From Leucothrix mucor (GTDB taxonomy: Bacteria > Pseudomonadota > Gammaproteobacteria > Thiotrichales > Thiotrichaceae): 11,868 bases of DNA. Of the stretch, positions 1 to 7,332 are shown in pieces. The notes below the pieces were generated by a model. It saw nothing but the letters and a program-made list of their open reading frames with translations. It ran no database searches and was not told where the DNA came from. The stretch is from positions 1 through 11,868 of the forward strand of contig DRMS01000463.1 of NCBI GenBank assembly GCA_011322515.1. Direction: 5' to 3'. Both the position numbers and the translations under genes were made by a program. The first letter of the stretch is position 1. Each line of letters starts with the position of its first letter.

Positions 1-1
1 A

Positions 2-2440
2 AAAGTCGTTCACGATACACTCAATAAGGAAAAAATAGCTTATTTTTTATCAGCCCCACGTATTGCTGTTGAACAAGCAGAGCAAATGAGTCTAAAAATA
101 GTACAGACACTGCCTGACTATGATTACCCTTTGCCCTTTGATATTAATCTGCAACAAATTGATATTGATACCTTGCCTATATTTCATTTAAAACTTCATG
201 CGATCAATAGAACCGCCGCTATGTTGCGTCCCGATCAGCCAACCACAATGCATATCGCCACACTCAGTTTTCAGTATAATGAGATTAACTATCAACCTAT
301 AACAGAAGCAGATTTAAGAAAAAATCATCATGTTTTTATCAAAGACAATACCCGCTATCGCATAACACGCCAATTAGACGCAGAACAAAATGCCTTACAA
401 ACACTGACTCAAGAACAATTTTTAGCACCCAATATCCCCCCCCTTAGCATTACCGATTTTGTATTAGTTGCCGACAGTGTTGAAGGAAGCGTAGAAGCTT
501 GGGATAACTTCCAAACCCATAAAATCCCTGATTTGAAAGCAGCGGGCTGGCAAATTGAAATTGATGATAGTTTTATGCTTGAAATAGAAATCATTGATGA
601 CTGGTACGCCGACCTAGAAGAGTCCGAAGGCGGTGACTGGTTTGAAATGAATCTAGGCTTTGAGCTAAATGGCAAACCAATCAACTTATTGCCAATGCTA
701 GTGGGGTTATTGGCAGATTATCCCAATAAAGAAGTGCTACATGAGTCTTTAGAATCCAAAGAATATCAATTATTACCACTAGAAAGCGGACAATGGATAA
801 AAATCCCTACCAAGCGAATTTTGCAAATTATAGATACCATTATTGAGCTGTATGATACCGATGCTCTCAATAAAGACGGTACGCTTTCTATCTCAAAACA
901 TGCAGGTCTGCACTTTAATGATCTATTAAATGATCCCTCACTGCGCTGGAAAGGCGCAGATGAACTTAAAAAACTGAATAAAAAGCTACGTGATTTTTCT
1001 GGTATTGAAGCCGTTGAATTACCCAAAGGTCTTGATGCCACCCTGCGCGATTATCAAAAACAAGGGCTAGATTGGTTACAATTTTTGCGTAATTATCAGT
1101 TTAATGGCGTCCTCGCAGATGATATGGGGCTAGGAAAAACGATCCAAACCTTAGCTAATTTACAAATAGAAAAAGAATCAGGCAGAGCGGATTTACCCAG
1201 CTTAGTCATTGCCCCCACGAGTTTAATGAGCAATTGGAAAAATGAAGCCGCACATTTCACCCCTGATCTCAACGTATTGATTTTACAAGGGCCTGATCGT
1301 AAACAATATTTTTCAGATATAGAAAATTACGATATTATTTTAACCACTTACCCGTTAATGAATCGTGATAAAGCGTTGTACGAAAAGCTTGAATTTCACT
1401 ATTTGATTTTAGATGAAGCACAAGCTATTAAAAATACTAAAGCAAAAACAACTCAACTTATTTATGCGTTAAAGGCACGTCACCGTATCTGCGTAACGGG
1501 TACACCAATGGAAAATCATTTAGGCGAAATATGGTCAATGTATCATTTCTTAATGCCTGGCTATTTAGGTACACAGCAAAAATTTAATAGCCTGTTTAGA
1601 AAACCAATAGAACAACACGCGGATGATACACGAGGACAAGTTTTAAGAGCACGCATTGAGCCCTTTTTACTCCGTCGTACTAAAGATGTGGTTGCGGATG
1701 AGTTACCTGAAAAAACAGAAATAATTCGCACCGTCACTCTCAGTGGAAAACAGCGCGATTTATATGAAACCGTGCGCGTAGCAATGGATAAAAAAGTGCG
1801 TGATGAGATCAAGAAAAAAGGTCTAGCCCGCAGTCATATTATGATACTGGATGCACTGCTCAAACTACGTCAAGTCTGTTGCGATCCACAATTAGTTAAA
1901 CTAGAAAAAGCGCGTAGCGTGAAAGAATCTGCCAAGCTAGAGTTATTAATGAGCATGATTCCTGAAATGGTCGAAGAAGGACGGAAAATTCTCCTATTCT
2001 CCCAATTCACTTCCATGCTAACGATTATTGAAACAAATCTTAAAAAGAGCAAAATAAAATACACCAAACTCACAGGACAAACTCGCAAACGTGCCGAAGC
2101 CATTGAAGCCTTCCAAGAAGGCGATGCCAAAGTGTTTTTAATCAGCCTTAAAGCAGGTGGTGTAGGGTTAAACCTAACCGCTGCTGATGTGGTCATTCAT
2201 TATGACCCTTGGTGGAATCCTGCGGTAGAAAAACAAGCTACCGACCGCGCCCACCGCATTGGACAAGACAAACCCGTGTTTGTGTATAAACTAATAACGG
2301 AAGAAACAGTGGAAGAAAAAATTCTTAAAATGCAGGAGAAAAAACAGGCACTGGCTGATTCCTTGTATGCTAAGAAAGGCAAAGCAGAGGCTAGTTTTGA
2401 TCAGAATGATTTGATGGATTTATTGAAGCCTTTGGGATAG
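2..2440 (+). CDS. SNF2-family DEAD/DEAH helicase, C-terminal part (5' end outside window)
   Basis: This is a Swi2/Snf2-type ATP-dependent DNA translocase. The frame is open from base 2 with no stop, so the ATG at 86 is probably internal and the gene begins upstream of the window; bacterial members of this family are commonly over 1000 residues with an N-terminal SWIM or other domain that would lie outside. Numbering from the Met at 86: a poorly conserved region (1-320), then the ATPase lobe with Walker A DDMGLGKT (345-352), DEAQ box (443-446), motif III VTGTPMEN, and the second RecA lobe with LKAGGVGLNLTAADVV and motif VI QATDRAHRIGQ (717-727). All motifs needed for ATP hydrolysis are present, so it should be active. 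The protein ends in LLKPLG, then TAG. Function is inferred as chromatin/transcription or repair-related DNA translocation; the precise role of bacterial members is uncertain. Confidence 0.93.
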   Translation, partial: KVVHDTLNKEKIAYFLSAPRIAVEQAEQMSLKIVQTLPDYDYPLPFDINLQQIDIDTLPIFHLKLHAINRTAAMLRPDQPTTMHIATLSFQYNEINYQPITEADLRKNHHVFIKDNTRYRITRQLDAEQNALQTLTQEQFLAPNIPPLSITDFVLVADSVEGSVEAWDNFQTHKIPDLKAAGWQIEIDDSFMLEIEIIDDWYADLEESEGGDWFEMNLGFELNGKPINLLPMLVGLLADYPNKEVLHESLESKEYQLLPLESGQWIKIPTKRILQIIDTIIELYDTDALNKDGTLSISKHAGLHFNDLLNDPSLRWKGADELKKLNKKLRDFSGIEAVELPKGLDATLRDYQKQGLDWLQFLRNYQFNGVLADDMGLGKTIQTLANLQIEKESGRADLPSLVIAPTSLMSNWKNEAAHFTPDLNVLILQGPDRKQYFSDIENYDIILTTYPLMNRDKALYEKLEFHYLILDEAQAIKNTKAKTTQLIYALKARHRICVTGTPMENHLGEIWSMYHFLMPGYLGTQQKFNSLFRKPIEQHADDTRGQVLRARIEPFLLRRTKDVVADELPEKTEIIRTVTLSGKQRDLYETVRVAMDKKVRDEIKKKGLARSHIMILDALLKLRQVCCDPQLVKLEKARSVKESAKLELLMSMIPEMVEEGRKILLFSQFTSMLTIIETNLKKSKIKYTKLTGQTRKRAEAIEAFQEGDAKVFLISLKAGGVGLNLTAADVVIHYDPWWNPAVEKQATDRAHRIGQDKPVFVYKLITEETVEEKILKMQEKKQALADSLYAKKGKAEASFDQNDLMDLLKPLG

Positions 2441-2484
2441 ATGCTAGATACAACAGGCTTAGAATTTAAGAAGCCTCAAGCATC
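2440..2484. terminator. Possible stem-loop after the SNF2 gene
   Basis: GATGCT (2440-2445) can pair with AGCATC (2479-2484), and inside it AGGCTT (2455-2460) pairs with AAGCCT (2471-2476). On the plus strand it is followed by a pyrimidine-rich but interrupted run (taactttccc). It may end the helicase transcript; the lack of a clean T tract makes this weak. Confidence 0.3.
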
Positions 2485-2604
2485 TAACTTTCCCTTTTCT
2501 AATGCAAGCGCCTCCTCCAATGCTTTAATTTTCAACAAAAGATGAAGACTTTTATAACGATTACGGTCTGCCTCAAGTTGAACCATTTCCTGACGTGGGC
2601 TATC
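2476..2604 (-). pseudogene. 3' tail of an unidentified gene, cut by a family B element
   Basis: On the minus strand a frame reads DSPRQEMVQLEADRNRYKSL and on through a Leu/Glu/Ala/Lys-rich helical stretch to a TGA stop at 2476-2478. The first in-frame ATG (2584-2586) would give only 36 residues, with no visible ribosome binding site, and reading upstream meets a TAA inside the palindromic element that starts at 2598. I read it as the coiled-coil C-terminal tail of a protein whose body has been lost or displaced. Such tails occur on several accessory families, such as Uma2-like nucleases and transposases, but I cannot assign it. A tiny genuine helical protein is the alternative. Confidence 0.4.
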
Positions 2605-2744
2605 AACTTAAGGCAGAACAAGTAACGCCATAACAAACAACCCGCACCCTTCGACAAGCTCAGGGAACTAGCTTCCTGAGCTTGTCGAAGGGTGCGGGTG
2701 AATAGGCAGAAATATTTTAACTGTCCCGCCTTAAACTGTTAGCC
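2598..2744. mobile_element. Family B palindromic element, copy 1 (degenerate)
   Basis: A 147-bp element with imperfect terminal inverted repeats: GGCTATCAACTTAAGGC at the left and GCCTTAAACTGTTAGCC at the right. Its centre is a perfect 24-bp hairpin (2641-2664 with 2675-2698) carrying the CCTTCGACAAGCTCAGG core. It shares ends and core with copies at 4388 and 10451. No target duplication is visible, and its left end has changed (CTATC for CTACC), so it is an older copy. It codes for nothing. Confidence 0.8.
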
Positions 2745-2788
2745 TCATTTCACATAATATCTAACGACAACGATTTTTTACCGCAAGC

Positions 2789-3376
2789 TTAACAAACCTC
2801 AATAAACTCTCTATTCGTCGCAATATAATCCAAAGGTACATCCCAAGATTCTGCTATTAGTTTATCAACAAGCTGAAAGTCATAAGCAAAGCCTAGTAAC
2901 ATTGGAGATCCTGTATTTGAGTCCAGTTTAAAGGCAAAACTACGATCATAATAACCGCCTCCCATACCCATCCTATGCCCTTCTTTATCGACTGCTACCA
3001 GTGGCATAATCACTAAGTCTAATTGCGTTGCGGGGATAATATCCTGCGGGGAATAAATAGGCTCAGGTATAGCGTAAATATTGTTTTTGTATTTTGTGTT
3101 TTTATCAATTTTAACGAAGTTTAAATGAAATCTATTGGCAGTGGAAAGCACGGGTAAATAGAATGATTTTTTTGCTTCGTTTTGCAAGGCTAAGGGATTT
3201 GCCTCGCCTTTTACTGGTGTATAAAAAGCAATATGTTGCGCATTTCTAAAGCAGTTTGCTTGGGATACTTTCTGACAAATTTTTTGTGCAATAAGTGCTT
3301 GCTGTACGGTACTTAATGAATTGCGTTGTTGTTGCAGTTGGCTACGTAATTTATTTTTCAGACTTTTTTTATCCAT
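2789..3376 (-). CDS. ygfA: 5-formyltetrahydrofolate cyclo-ligase (MTHFS/YgfA family)
   Basis: The enzyme converts 5-formyltetrahydrofolate to 5,10-methenyltetrahydrofolate using ATP, returning a storage folate to the one-carbon pool in the cytoplasm. The family signature is clear near the C-terminus: PLVAVDKEGHRMGMGGGYYD, matching the usual PLVAFD..G.RLGMGGGYYDR block, with a basic N-terminal helix (KKSLKNKLRSQLQQQR) that contributes to nucleotide binding. I chose the ATG at 3374-3376, giving 195 residues, close to the usual 180-200; a GTG at 3410-3412 would add 12 residues (MLFKIIKLNVFP) that do not look like the family. Neither start has a convincing Shine-Dalgarno. In many gammaproteobacteria this gene lies behind the 6S RNA gene; here a group II intron relic lies directly upstream instead, so its promoter is not obvious. 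Confidence 0.93.
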   Translation of the reverse strand: MDKKSLKNKLRSQLQQQRNSLSTVQQALIAQKICQKVSQANCFRNAQHIAFYTPVKGEANPLALQNEAKKSFYLPVLSTANRFHLNFVKIDKNTKYKNNIYAIPEPIYSPQDIIPATQLDLVIMPLVAVDKEGHRMGMGGGYYDRSFAFKLDSNTGSPMLLGFAYDFQLVDKLIAESWDVPLDYIATNREFIEVC

Positions 3377-3431
3377 AGGGAAAACATTGAGTTTTATGAT
3401 TTTAAAAAGCACAATATACAGGTTCTCGTCA

Positions 3432-3552
3432 GTGCAGGAAACAGCTAAACAAGAGACAGAAGCCCCGTTATTAGCAGGGGTAGAAACATTGATATGGACG
3501 GTGAATATGTTGCCAGCTCTGGATAGCGGAGTGAAAGGAGGTAAATGGTTTA
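3432..3552 (+). pseudogene. Group II intron reverse transcriptase, N-terminal fragment
   Basis: From a GTG at 3432-3434 the frame reads MQETAKQETEAPLLAGVETL followed by IWTVNMLPALDSGVKGGKWF. The W(T)..ML.AL..GVKGGKW block is the characteristic start of bacterial group II intron maturase/reverse transcriptases, just before the first RT motif. The frame then runs into the family A element at 3553 and ends at a stop at 3612-3614 inside it. No RT catalytic motif (YADD) remains. Confidence 0.75.
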
Positions 3553-3713
3553 GGAACGTGCACGGAATAACTTCCCGAAGTTCTAACGCGGAATTTTTAT
3601 TTCAGATTGGATGAACTCATGAGGCGAATAGTTACTCTACGCAACGAATGAGATCATCCAAGCTGGGATAAAAAGGCAAGTTAGAGATCGGGAAGTTGTT
3701 TCGTGTACGTTCC
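3553..3713. mobile_element. Family A palindromic element (MITE), intact copy 1
   Basis: A 161-bp element, palindromic over nearly its whole length: GGAACGTGCACGGAATAACT at the left is mirrored by a right end finishing in GTACGTTCC. It is flanked by TTA on both sides (3550-3552 and 3714-3716), taken as a 3-bp target duplication. A second copy at 9724-9884 in the other orientation has the same length, the same TTA flanks and about nine differences by eye. A TNA target is typical of the IS1031 subgroup of IS5-family transposases, so such an enzyme may have moved it; that is inference. It has no coding capacity. Confidence 0.85.
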
Positions 3714-3717
3714 TTAA

Positions 3718-3795
3718 TACCCAAATGCTTACTTCGCAAAGCTTGAGTTTTTCACTAGCCATGAAGCTTGGGGTCTAGCGTGCCAATCTCGATGA
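3718..3795 (+). pseudogene. Group II intron reverse transcriptase, C-terminal fragment
   Basis: This frame reads YPNAYFAKLEFFTSHEAWGL then ACQSR and a TGA stop at 3793-3795. The pattern (W/Y)PN.(Y/F)FA..GL.SL..AH.LACQS at the very end of the protein is typical of bacterial group II intron reverse transcriptases, and the stop lies 17 nt before domain V as expected. It is out of frame with the N-terminal fragment even if the family A element is removed, so the protein was already broken by the deletion. Confidence 0.65.
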
Positions 3796-3812
3796 AGAAA
3801 CTATCAACTGGA

Positions 3813-3879
3813 GAGCCATATGCGGGAGAACTGCACGTACGGTTCGGAGGGAGGGGAGGTAAAACTTCCCTACCCCTAT
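3813..3879 (+). ncRNA. Group II intron domains V and VI
   Basis: Domain V runs 3813-3845: GAGCCATATGCGG, a short loop, then TGCACGTACGGTTC. It contains the AGC catalytic triad and the usual two-nucleotide bulge region; one A-C mismatch replaces the normal G-C of the lower stem. Domain VI follows, with GGGG(53-56 of the 3800s)A-GG pairing to CC-T-A-CCCC, leaving A3872 bulged. That A is seven nucleotides from the presumed 3' splice site at 3879, where a branch-point adenosine should be. The 3' exon would begin at 3880 (agggatgg). Confidence 0.85.
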
Positions 3880-3986
3880 AGGGATGGCTAGGGAGACTAC
3901 ACAATTAACATAAAATATGAGAACGGTTTATCTATTATTATTTCGTGCTTTTCATGATTAAAAACACTTAAACTGCGTAACATCAG

Positions 3987-4115
3987 TTAATTAATGCCAT
4001 CATCAAAAAGCTTTTGGATAACATCGCGTTTGTTATCTTCTCTACGCAGATCACGCGCAAGAGCAAACCAAGCGATGAAAATAAAGATAAAAAGTGAAAT
4101 AATAATGAATTCCAT
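3987..4115 (-). CDS. Small single-span membrane protein, 42 residues, unknown function
   Basis: On the minus strand ATG at 4113-4115 opens a 42-residue frame ending TAA. Residues 2-19 (EFIIISLFIFIFIAWFAL) form one strongly hydrophobic segment with no charge except at its start, followed by a charged tail (ARDLRREDNKRDVIQKLF) ending in DDGIN. The positive residues just after the segment suggest the tail is cytoplasmic. A good Shine-Dalgarno, AGGGG, lies 9 nt before the ATG, and a sigma70-like promoter is visible about 40 bp further upstream. The gene stands alone between a group II intron relic and a family B element. Small membrane subunits of respiratory or transport complexes look like this, but I recognise no family. 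The ribosome binding site plus the clean membrane-tail layout argue it is real. Confidence 0.6.
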   Translation of the reverse strand: MEFIIISLFIFIFIAWFALARDLRREDNKRDVIQKLFDDGIN

Positions 4116-4153
4116 AATATTTTTCCCCTATGTTTTTAGTATTGAATAAAGAA

Positions 4154-4181
4154 TAGATACATATTGGTCTACTAAGTTCAA
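4154..4181 (-). promoter_or_regulatory. Probable sigma70 promoter for the 42-residue gene
   Basis: On the minus strand TTGAAC (4181-4176) and TATCTA (4159-4154) are separated by 16 bp. The start would fall near 4147, giving a leader of about 30 nt before the ribosome binding site region. Spacing is slightly short and the -10 matches at four positions. Confidence 0.45.
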
Positions 4182-4379
4182 CTGTAAATCCAATTAATAC
4201 CTTCACCAATTTTTATAGATAAAATACGGCGGGAGTCATATGTTATGAGGTCTTGATCTCTGTACAGGATATTTTTCCAGATAGCTAGTAGTGGGGTGTG
4301 ACTCAAACTGCGAGGGAATCTGAAATCCTCTGGGATTTAGTAAAATATTGACTGTTAACCCTTTGATTAAAACTATATT
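4182..4379. other. Intergenic stretch, nothing recognised
   Basis: AT-rich sequence upstream of the 42-residue gene. Only a short imperfect hairpin (AAATCC...GGATTT near 4325-4340) is visible; no ORF with a ribosome binding site on either strand. Confidence 0.5.
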
Positions 4380-4387
4380 GAAAATAG

Positions 4388-4530
4388 GGCTACCAGTTTA
4401 AGGCGGGACAGCTCATGTTTCTGCTATTCTCCCGCACCTTCGACAAGCTCAGGAAGCTAGTTCCCTGAGCTTGCCGAAGGGTGCGGGTTATTTGCCATGA
4501 CGTTATTTGTCCCACCTTAAGTTGGTAGCC
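4388..4530. mobile_element. Family B palindromic element, copy 2, with 8-bp target duplication
   Basis: A 143-bp element starting GGCTACCAGTTTAAGGCGGG and ending TTAAGTTGGTAGCC, so the outer 20 or so bases are inverted repeats. It is flanked by GAAAATAG on both sides (4380-4387 and 4531-4538), a perfect 8-bp target-site duplication. The centre (4431-4487) is the TTCGACAAGCTCAGG hairpin with one mismatch and one missing base. Eight-base duplications are made by several transposase families (IS1595, ISL3, IS6, IS66 among them); the parent cannot be told from the ends alone. The clean duplication makes this the youngest-looking B copy. Confidence 0.88.
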
Positions 4531-4612
4531 GAAAATAGTATTTTTATAAATCCTCGCCGTTTGAATCACATCGCTAGTGGCGTATTGATATTTAATATGT
4601 TTAATTTTTTTA

Positions 4613-4661
4613 GATAAAAGGAGTTGAAGTCAGTTTGCTTAGCTACTCTACTTCTTTTATC
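4613..4661. repeat. Imperfect inverted repeat downstream of ung
   Basis: GATAAAAGGAGTTGAAGT at the left and ACTCTACTTCTTTTATC at the right form arms of about 17 bp with three mismatches around a loop of about 15 nt. It lies about 80 bp past the ung stop on ung's transcript side, but no T tract follows on that strand, so I list it as a repeat and not as a terminator. Confidence 0.4.
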
Positions 4662-4742
4662 AAAACGCTACCTCTTTAATGAAATTGGCAACATGAAAAT
4701 TCTAGTAGAGTCACTACTTTTTCATTGGGTGAAAGATATCAA

Positions 4743-5423
4743 TTAAACTTGCCAATCTACTCTTTGCAGACCCGCTTGTTGCAAGTAATCATTAGTCTGC
4801 GAAAAAGGCTTACTACCAAAAAAACCTCGATAAGCAGATAAGGGCGATGGATGTGGTGACTTAATCACAAGGTGCTTTTGTTGGTCTATGAAAACACCTT
4901 TTTTTTGCGCATAAGCCCCCCAAAGAATAAACACCAAGTTCTCTTTTTTATCATTGAGTAGATGAATAATTTTATCTGTAAACTGCTCCCAACCCTGTCC
5001 TTGATGCGCATTGGAATTGCCTTGTTCAACAGTCAGTACGGCATTTAACAACAAGACTCCCTGTTCTGCCCACGGCTGTAAATATCCACTCTGTGTATTA
5101 TCTATCTGTATATCTTCCATTAATTCTATATTGATATTATGGAGTGATTTAGGCAGTGGTTTTACCTCAGGCATAACAGAAAAACACAAACCATGTGCAT
5201 GACCCGCTGTAGGATAAGGGTCCTGTCCTAAAATCACTACTTTTACCTTATCAAACGGTGTGCTATTCAATGCGTTAAACCATAGAGAATTCCTTGGGAG
5301 AATATTCTTTCCACTATTTTTTTGCGCTACAAGATATTGCTTGAGCTGTTGCATGTAAGGCTGTTGAAATTCATTTTCTAGCTGTTTCAGCCAACTCTGT
5401 TCTAATTTAATTTTGTTTTTCAT
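4743..5423 (-). CDS. ung: Uracil-DNA glycosylase, family 1
   Basis: It removes uracil from DNA after cytosine deamination or dUMP misincorporation, the first step of base excision repair. At 226 residues it is full length. Motif A is GQDPYPTAGHAHGLCFSV with the water-activating Asp68 and the uracil-packing residues Tyr70 and Phe81; Asn127 in LLLNAVLTV is the uracil-specificity Asn; motif B HPSPLSAYRGFFG carries catalytic His191 and the leucine loop context. The Pro after GQDPY, where E. coli has His, is a common family variant. Start: ATG at 5421-5423 with AGGA seven nt upstream. A hybrid family A element begins only 25 bp upstream of the start codon, so the promoter must lie in or beyond that element, or the gene is read from mltD. 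Confidence 0.97.
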   Translation of the reverse strand: MKNKIKLEQSWLKQLENEFQQPYMQQLKQYLVAQKNSGKNILPRNSLWFNALNSTPFDKVKVVILGQDPYPTAGHAHGLCFSVMPEVKPLPKSLHNINIELMEDIQIDNTQSGYLQPWAEQGVLLLNAVLTVEQGNSNAHQGQGWEQFTDKIIHLLNDKKENLVFILWGAYAQKKGVFIDQQKHLVIKSPHPSPLSAYRGFFGSKPFSQTNDYLQQAGLQRVDWQV

Positions 5424-5448
5424 TTTCTCATCCTATCTGCCTTGATAA

Positions 5449-5590
5449 GGAACGTGCACGAAACAACTTCCTGATCCCTAACTTGCCTTTTTATCCCAGC
5501 TTGGATGATCTCATTCGTTGCGTAGAATGACTATGCGCCTCTTGAGATACTCCAATCAGGAACAAAAAATCAGCGCAATATAGGTAAATT
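5449..5590. mobile_element. Family A palindromic element, hybrid copy with a different outer arm
   Basis: The left half (from GGAACGTGCACGAAACAACT through the TCCCAGCTTGGATGATCTCA centre) matches the intact copies at 3553 and 9724. The right half instead ends GCGCAATATAGGTAAATT, which is absent from those copies but is nearly identical to the outer arm of the copy at 10595. No TTA duplication is seen. It separates mltD from ung, both on the minus strand. Confidence 0.75.
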
Positions 5591-5606
5591 CATTACTTGA
5601 AAATTC

Positions 5607-7268
5607 CTAAGAATAACGTTTACTAGCACGTCTGCTAGCGACACGAAGACGCTTTCCTACTTTTACACGAGATGAACGTAATCTATTCATCCGCATGATT
5701 TTTTTAACCGTTGTACCATGACGTGCAGCAATTTTATATAATGTTTCACCACGACGAACACGGTGTGTAATGACACGTCTTTTTGATATCTTAGCACGCT
5801 TTTTATAACGTTTCTTATAGCGCTTGGAGTATTTCTTTTTGGAATATTTAGCATATTTTGCATAACGATAACCACTATCACGCACTGTCGGCATACGCTG
5901 TAGAATCTGCTGTAATTGACCCGCAAGGTTGACAGGTAGAACAACTCGTTTGGATAAACGCGGTGTTGTTATCCCATGTAAATAGCTTGGGTTTAATTCT
6001 GTCAAGGTGTTCGCTGGCAAACCTGCACGACGTGCCGCCTGACGTAAATCTACCGTTCTATTAAGCCAGATAGAAGTTAATACAGGGCGACTCGCTGCTC
6101 TAGGTAGTTGGATACCATAGCGCCTAGGGTTGCGGATGATTTCTTTATAGGCCAATAAACGTGGCACATACTCACGCGTTTCCTTAGGTAAACGCAAGTT
6201 CCAATAATTGATCGGACGACCTCTGCGGCGGTTATATTTTATAGCTCGCTCAACACGTCCTTCACCTGCATTATAAGCGGCAAGTGAAAGAAACCAATCT
6301 CCATTGAATTGCCTATTTAGTTTTTGCAAATAATCCAATGCGGCACGAGTTGCTGCAAATGAATCCATGCGACCATCAAAGCCACGTCGCTGTTTAAGAC
6401 CATATCGGCGACCTGTTTCTGGAATAAATTGCCACATACCCGCAGCCGCTGCGTGAGAGCGTGCAGTGTTAACATACGCGCTTTCTACAAAAGGCAACAA
6501 TGCTAATTCCGTTGGCATACGGCGACGTTCTAACTCTGTAACAACATAAAATAAGTATTTAGATGCACGGTTAGTGATGCGGTTTAAACGCGCACGATCA
6601 CTGGCATAATGACGAATAAAACGTTGCACAGAGGGGTGGTTGGTATAATTAGGCATTTTTTGCCCACGATAAATACGTTCCCACATTGCATGATGGTCAC
6701 CGCCACCATTCGCTTGATTCCATACTTGGGTTACATACTGCTGCTGTGGTCGTCGAGGCATTATACCTAGTTCTTGCGCTGCTTGTTCTGTCGCTGATGT
6801 GTATATATTGCTATACACATTATTTTTTCTAGCAGGACGATACCGTTGCTGATTAGTAGCTGGGCGATATACTGGCTGATTGTTAACAGATCTGTTGCTA
6901 ACCCCTAGCATCTCAGCGGCTTTTTCAAGATCTGTTGCGATATGCGTATTGCGCGGCGTTTGTGTGCGAGTACGATGGTAGGCCGCTTTTTGGAATCTAA
7001 CCGCAGCCTTCTTGCGATGATGCACTCTGCGGGGTTTATTAACACGCTTAGGTTGATAAGTCGCTTTTTTAATAGCCTGATATTTTTTCTGTTGCGGTTC
7101 TTCATCTGAATTTAGAAGAAGATAAGCTGCCGTCTGAAATTCTACATCTCCCATCGTATTTTGGTATGAAGATGATGGTTGCATATTGCGATTAGCACTA
7201 CATCCCGAAAGCGCAGATAGTGCTAATACAGCAGAAATGGCAACCGCCAGTTTTCTTTGATGGTACAT
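5607..7268 (-). CDS. mltD: Membrane-bound lytic murein transglycosylase D (lipoprotein, SLT + LysM)
   Basis: It cleaves peptidoglycan between MurNAc and GlcNAc to give anhydro-muropeptides, acting from the inner face of the outer membrane. A lipoprotein signal (basic start, hydrophobic run, lipobox LSGC with Cys23) is followed by an unusual Arg/Lys/Gln-rich linker (about 55-190). The SLT domain spans about 240-350 with catalytic Glu262 in PFVESAY, GMWQF (277-281) and AYNAGEGRV (331-339). A LysM-like region (about 395-450) and a clear C-terminal LysM (about 502-544, HRVRRGETLYKIAARHGTT) bind glycan; between them is a Lys/Tyr/Arg tract (466-498). E. coli MltD is shorter (about 450 residues) and lacks the basic linker. 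GGGGG lies 6 nt before the ATG. It is divergent from the yafS-like gene with its own promoter. Confidence 0.93.
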   Translation of the reverse strand: MYHQRKLAVAISAVLALSALSGCSANRNMQPSSSYQNTMGDVEFQTAAYLLLNSDEEPQQKKYQAIKKATYQPKRVNKPRRVHHRKKAAVRFQKAAYHRTRTQTPRNTHIATDLEKAAEMLGVSNRSVNNQPVYRPATNQQRYRPARKNNVYSNIYTSATEQAAQELGIMPRRPQQQYVTQVWNQANGGGDHHAMWERIYRGQKMPNYTNHPSVQRFIRHYASDRARLNRITNRASKYLFYVVTELERRRMPTELALLPFVESAYVNTARSHAAAAGMWQFIPETGRRYGLKQRRGFDGRMDSFAATRAALDYLQKLNRQFNGDWFLSLAAYNAGEGRVERAIKYNRRRGRPINYWNLRLPKETREYVPRLLAYKEIIRNPRRYGIQLPRAASRPVLTSIWLNRTVDLRQAARRAGLPANTLTELNPSYLHGITTPRLSKRVVLPVNLAGQLQQILQRMPTVRDSGYRYAKYAKYSKKKYSKRYKKRYKKRAKISKRRVITHRVRRGETLYKIAARHGTTVKKIMRMNRLRSSRVKVGKRLRVASRRASKRYS

Positions 7269-7332
7269 ATTTTACCCCCAAATATCGTTGATTTTTGTTG
7301 TTTTTATTTAATTTAAACCGTGCTATTTTATT

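Larger units (their letters stand above)
3432..3879 (+). mobile_element. Group II intron relic (5'-truncated, internally deleted)
   Basis: Three pieces of a retroelement lie in the right order and strand: the reverse transcriptase N-terminus (3432-3552), its C-terminus with stop (3718-3795), and ribozyme domains V-VI (3813-3879). The roughly 600 nt of domains I-III that should precede the ORF are missing, because ygfA begins directly upstream, and most of the reverse transcriptase is deleted. A family A element sits at the deletion point. The intron can no longer splice or move on its own. The 3' boundary is set at 3879, seven nucleotides after the branch-point A. Confidence 0.8.

Noticed and set aside
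3321..3431. Upstream part of a 97-residue plus-strand ORF
   Set aside because: It is antisense to ygfA; only the part from the GTG at 3432 resembles a protein family.
3413..3551. 6S RNA (ssrS), which commonly precedes ygfA
   Set aside because: The stretch encodes the intron reverse transcriptase N-terminus on the other strand and shows no 6S-like long stem with central bubble.
5202..5223. Damaged UDG motif A (GQDPYP instead of GQDPYH)
   Set aside because: Pro at this position is common in family 1 enzymes, and all catalytic residues are present.
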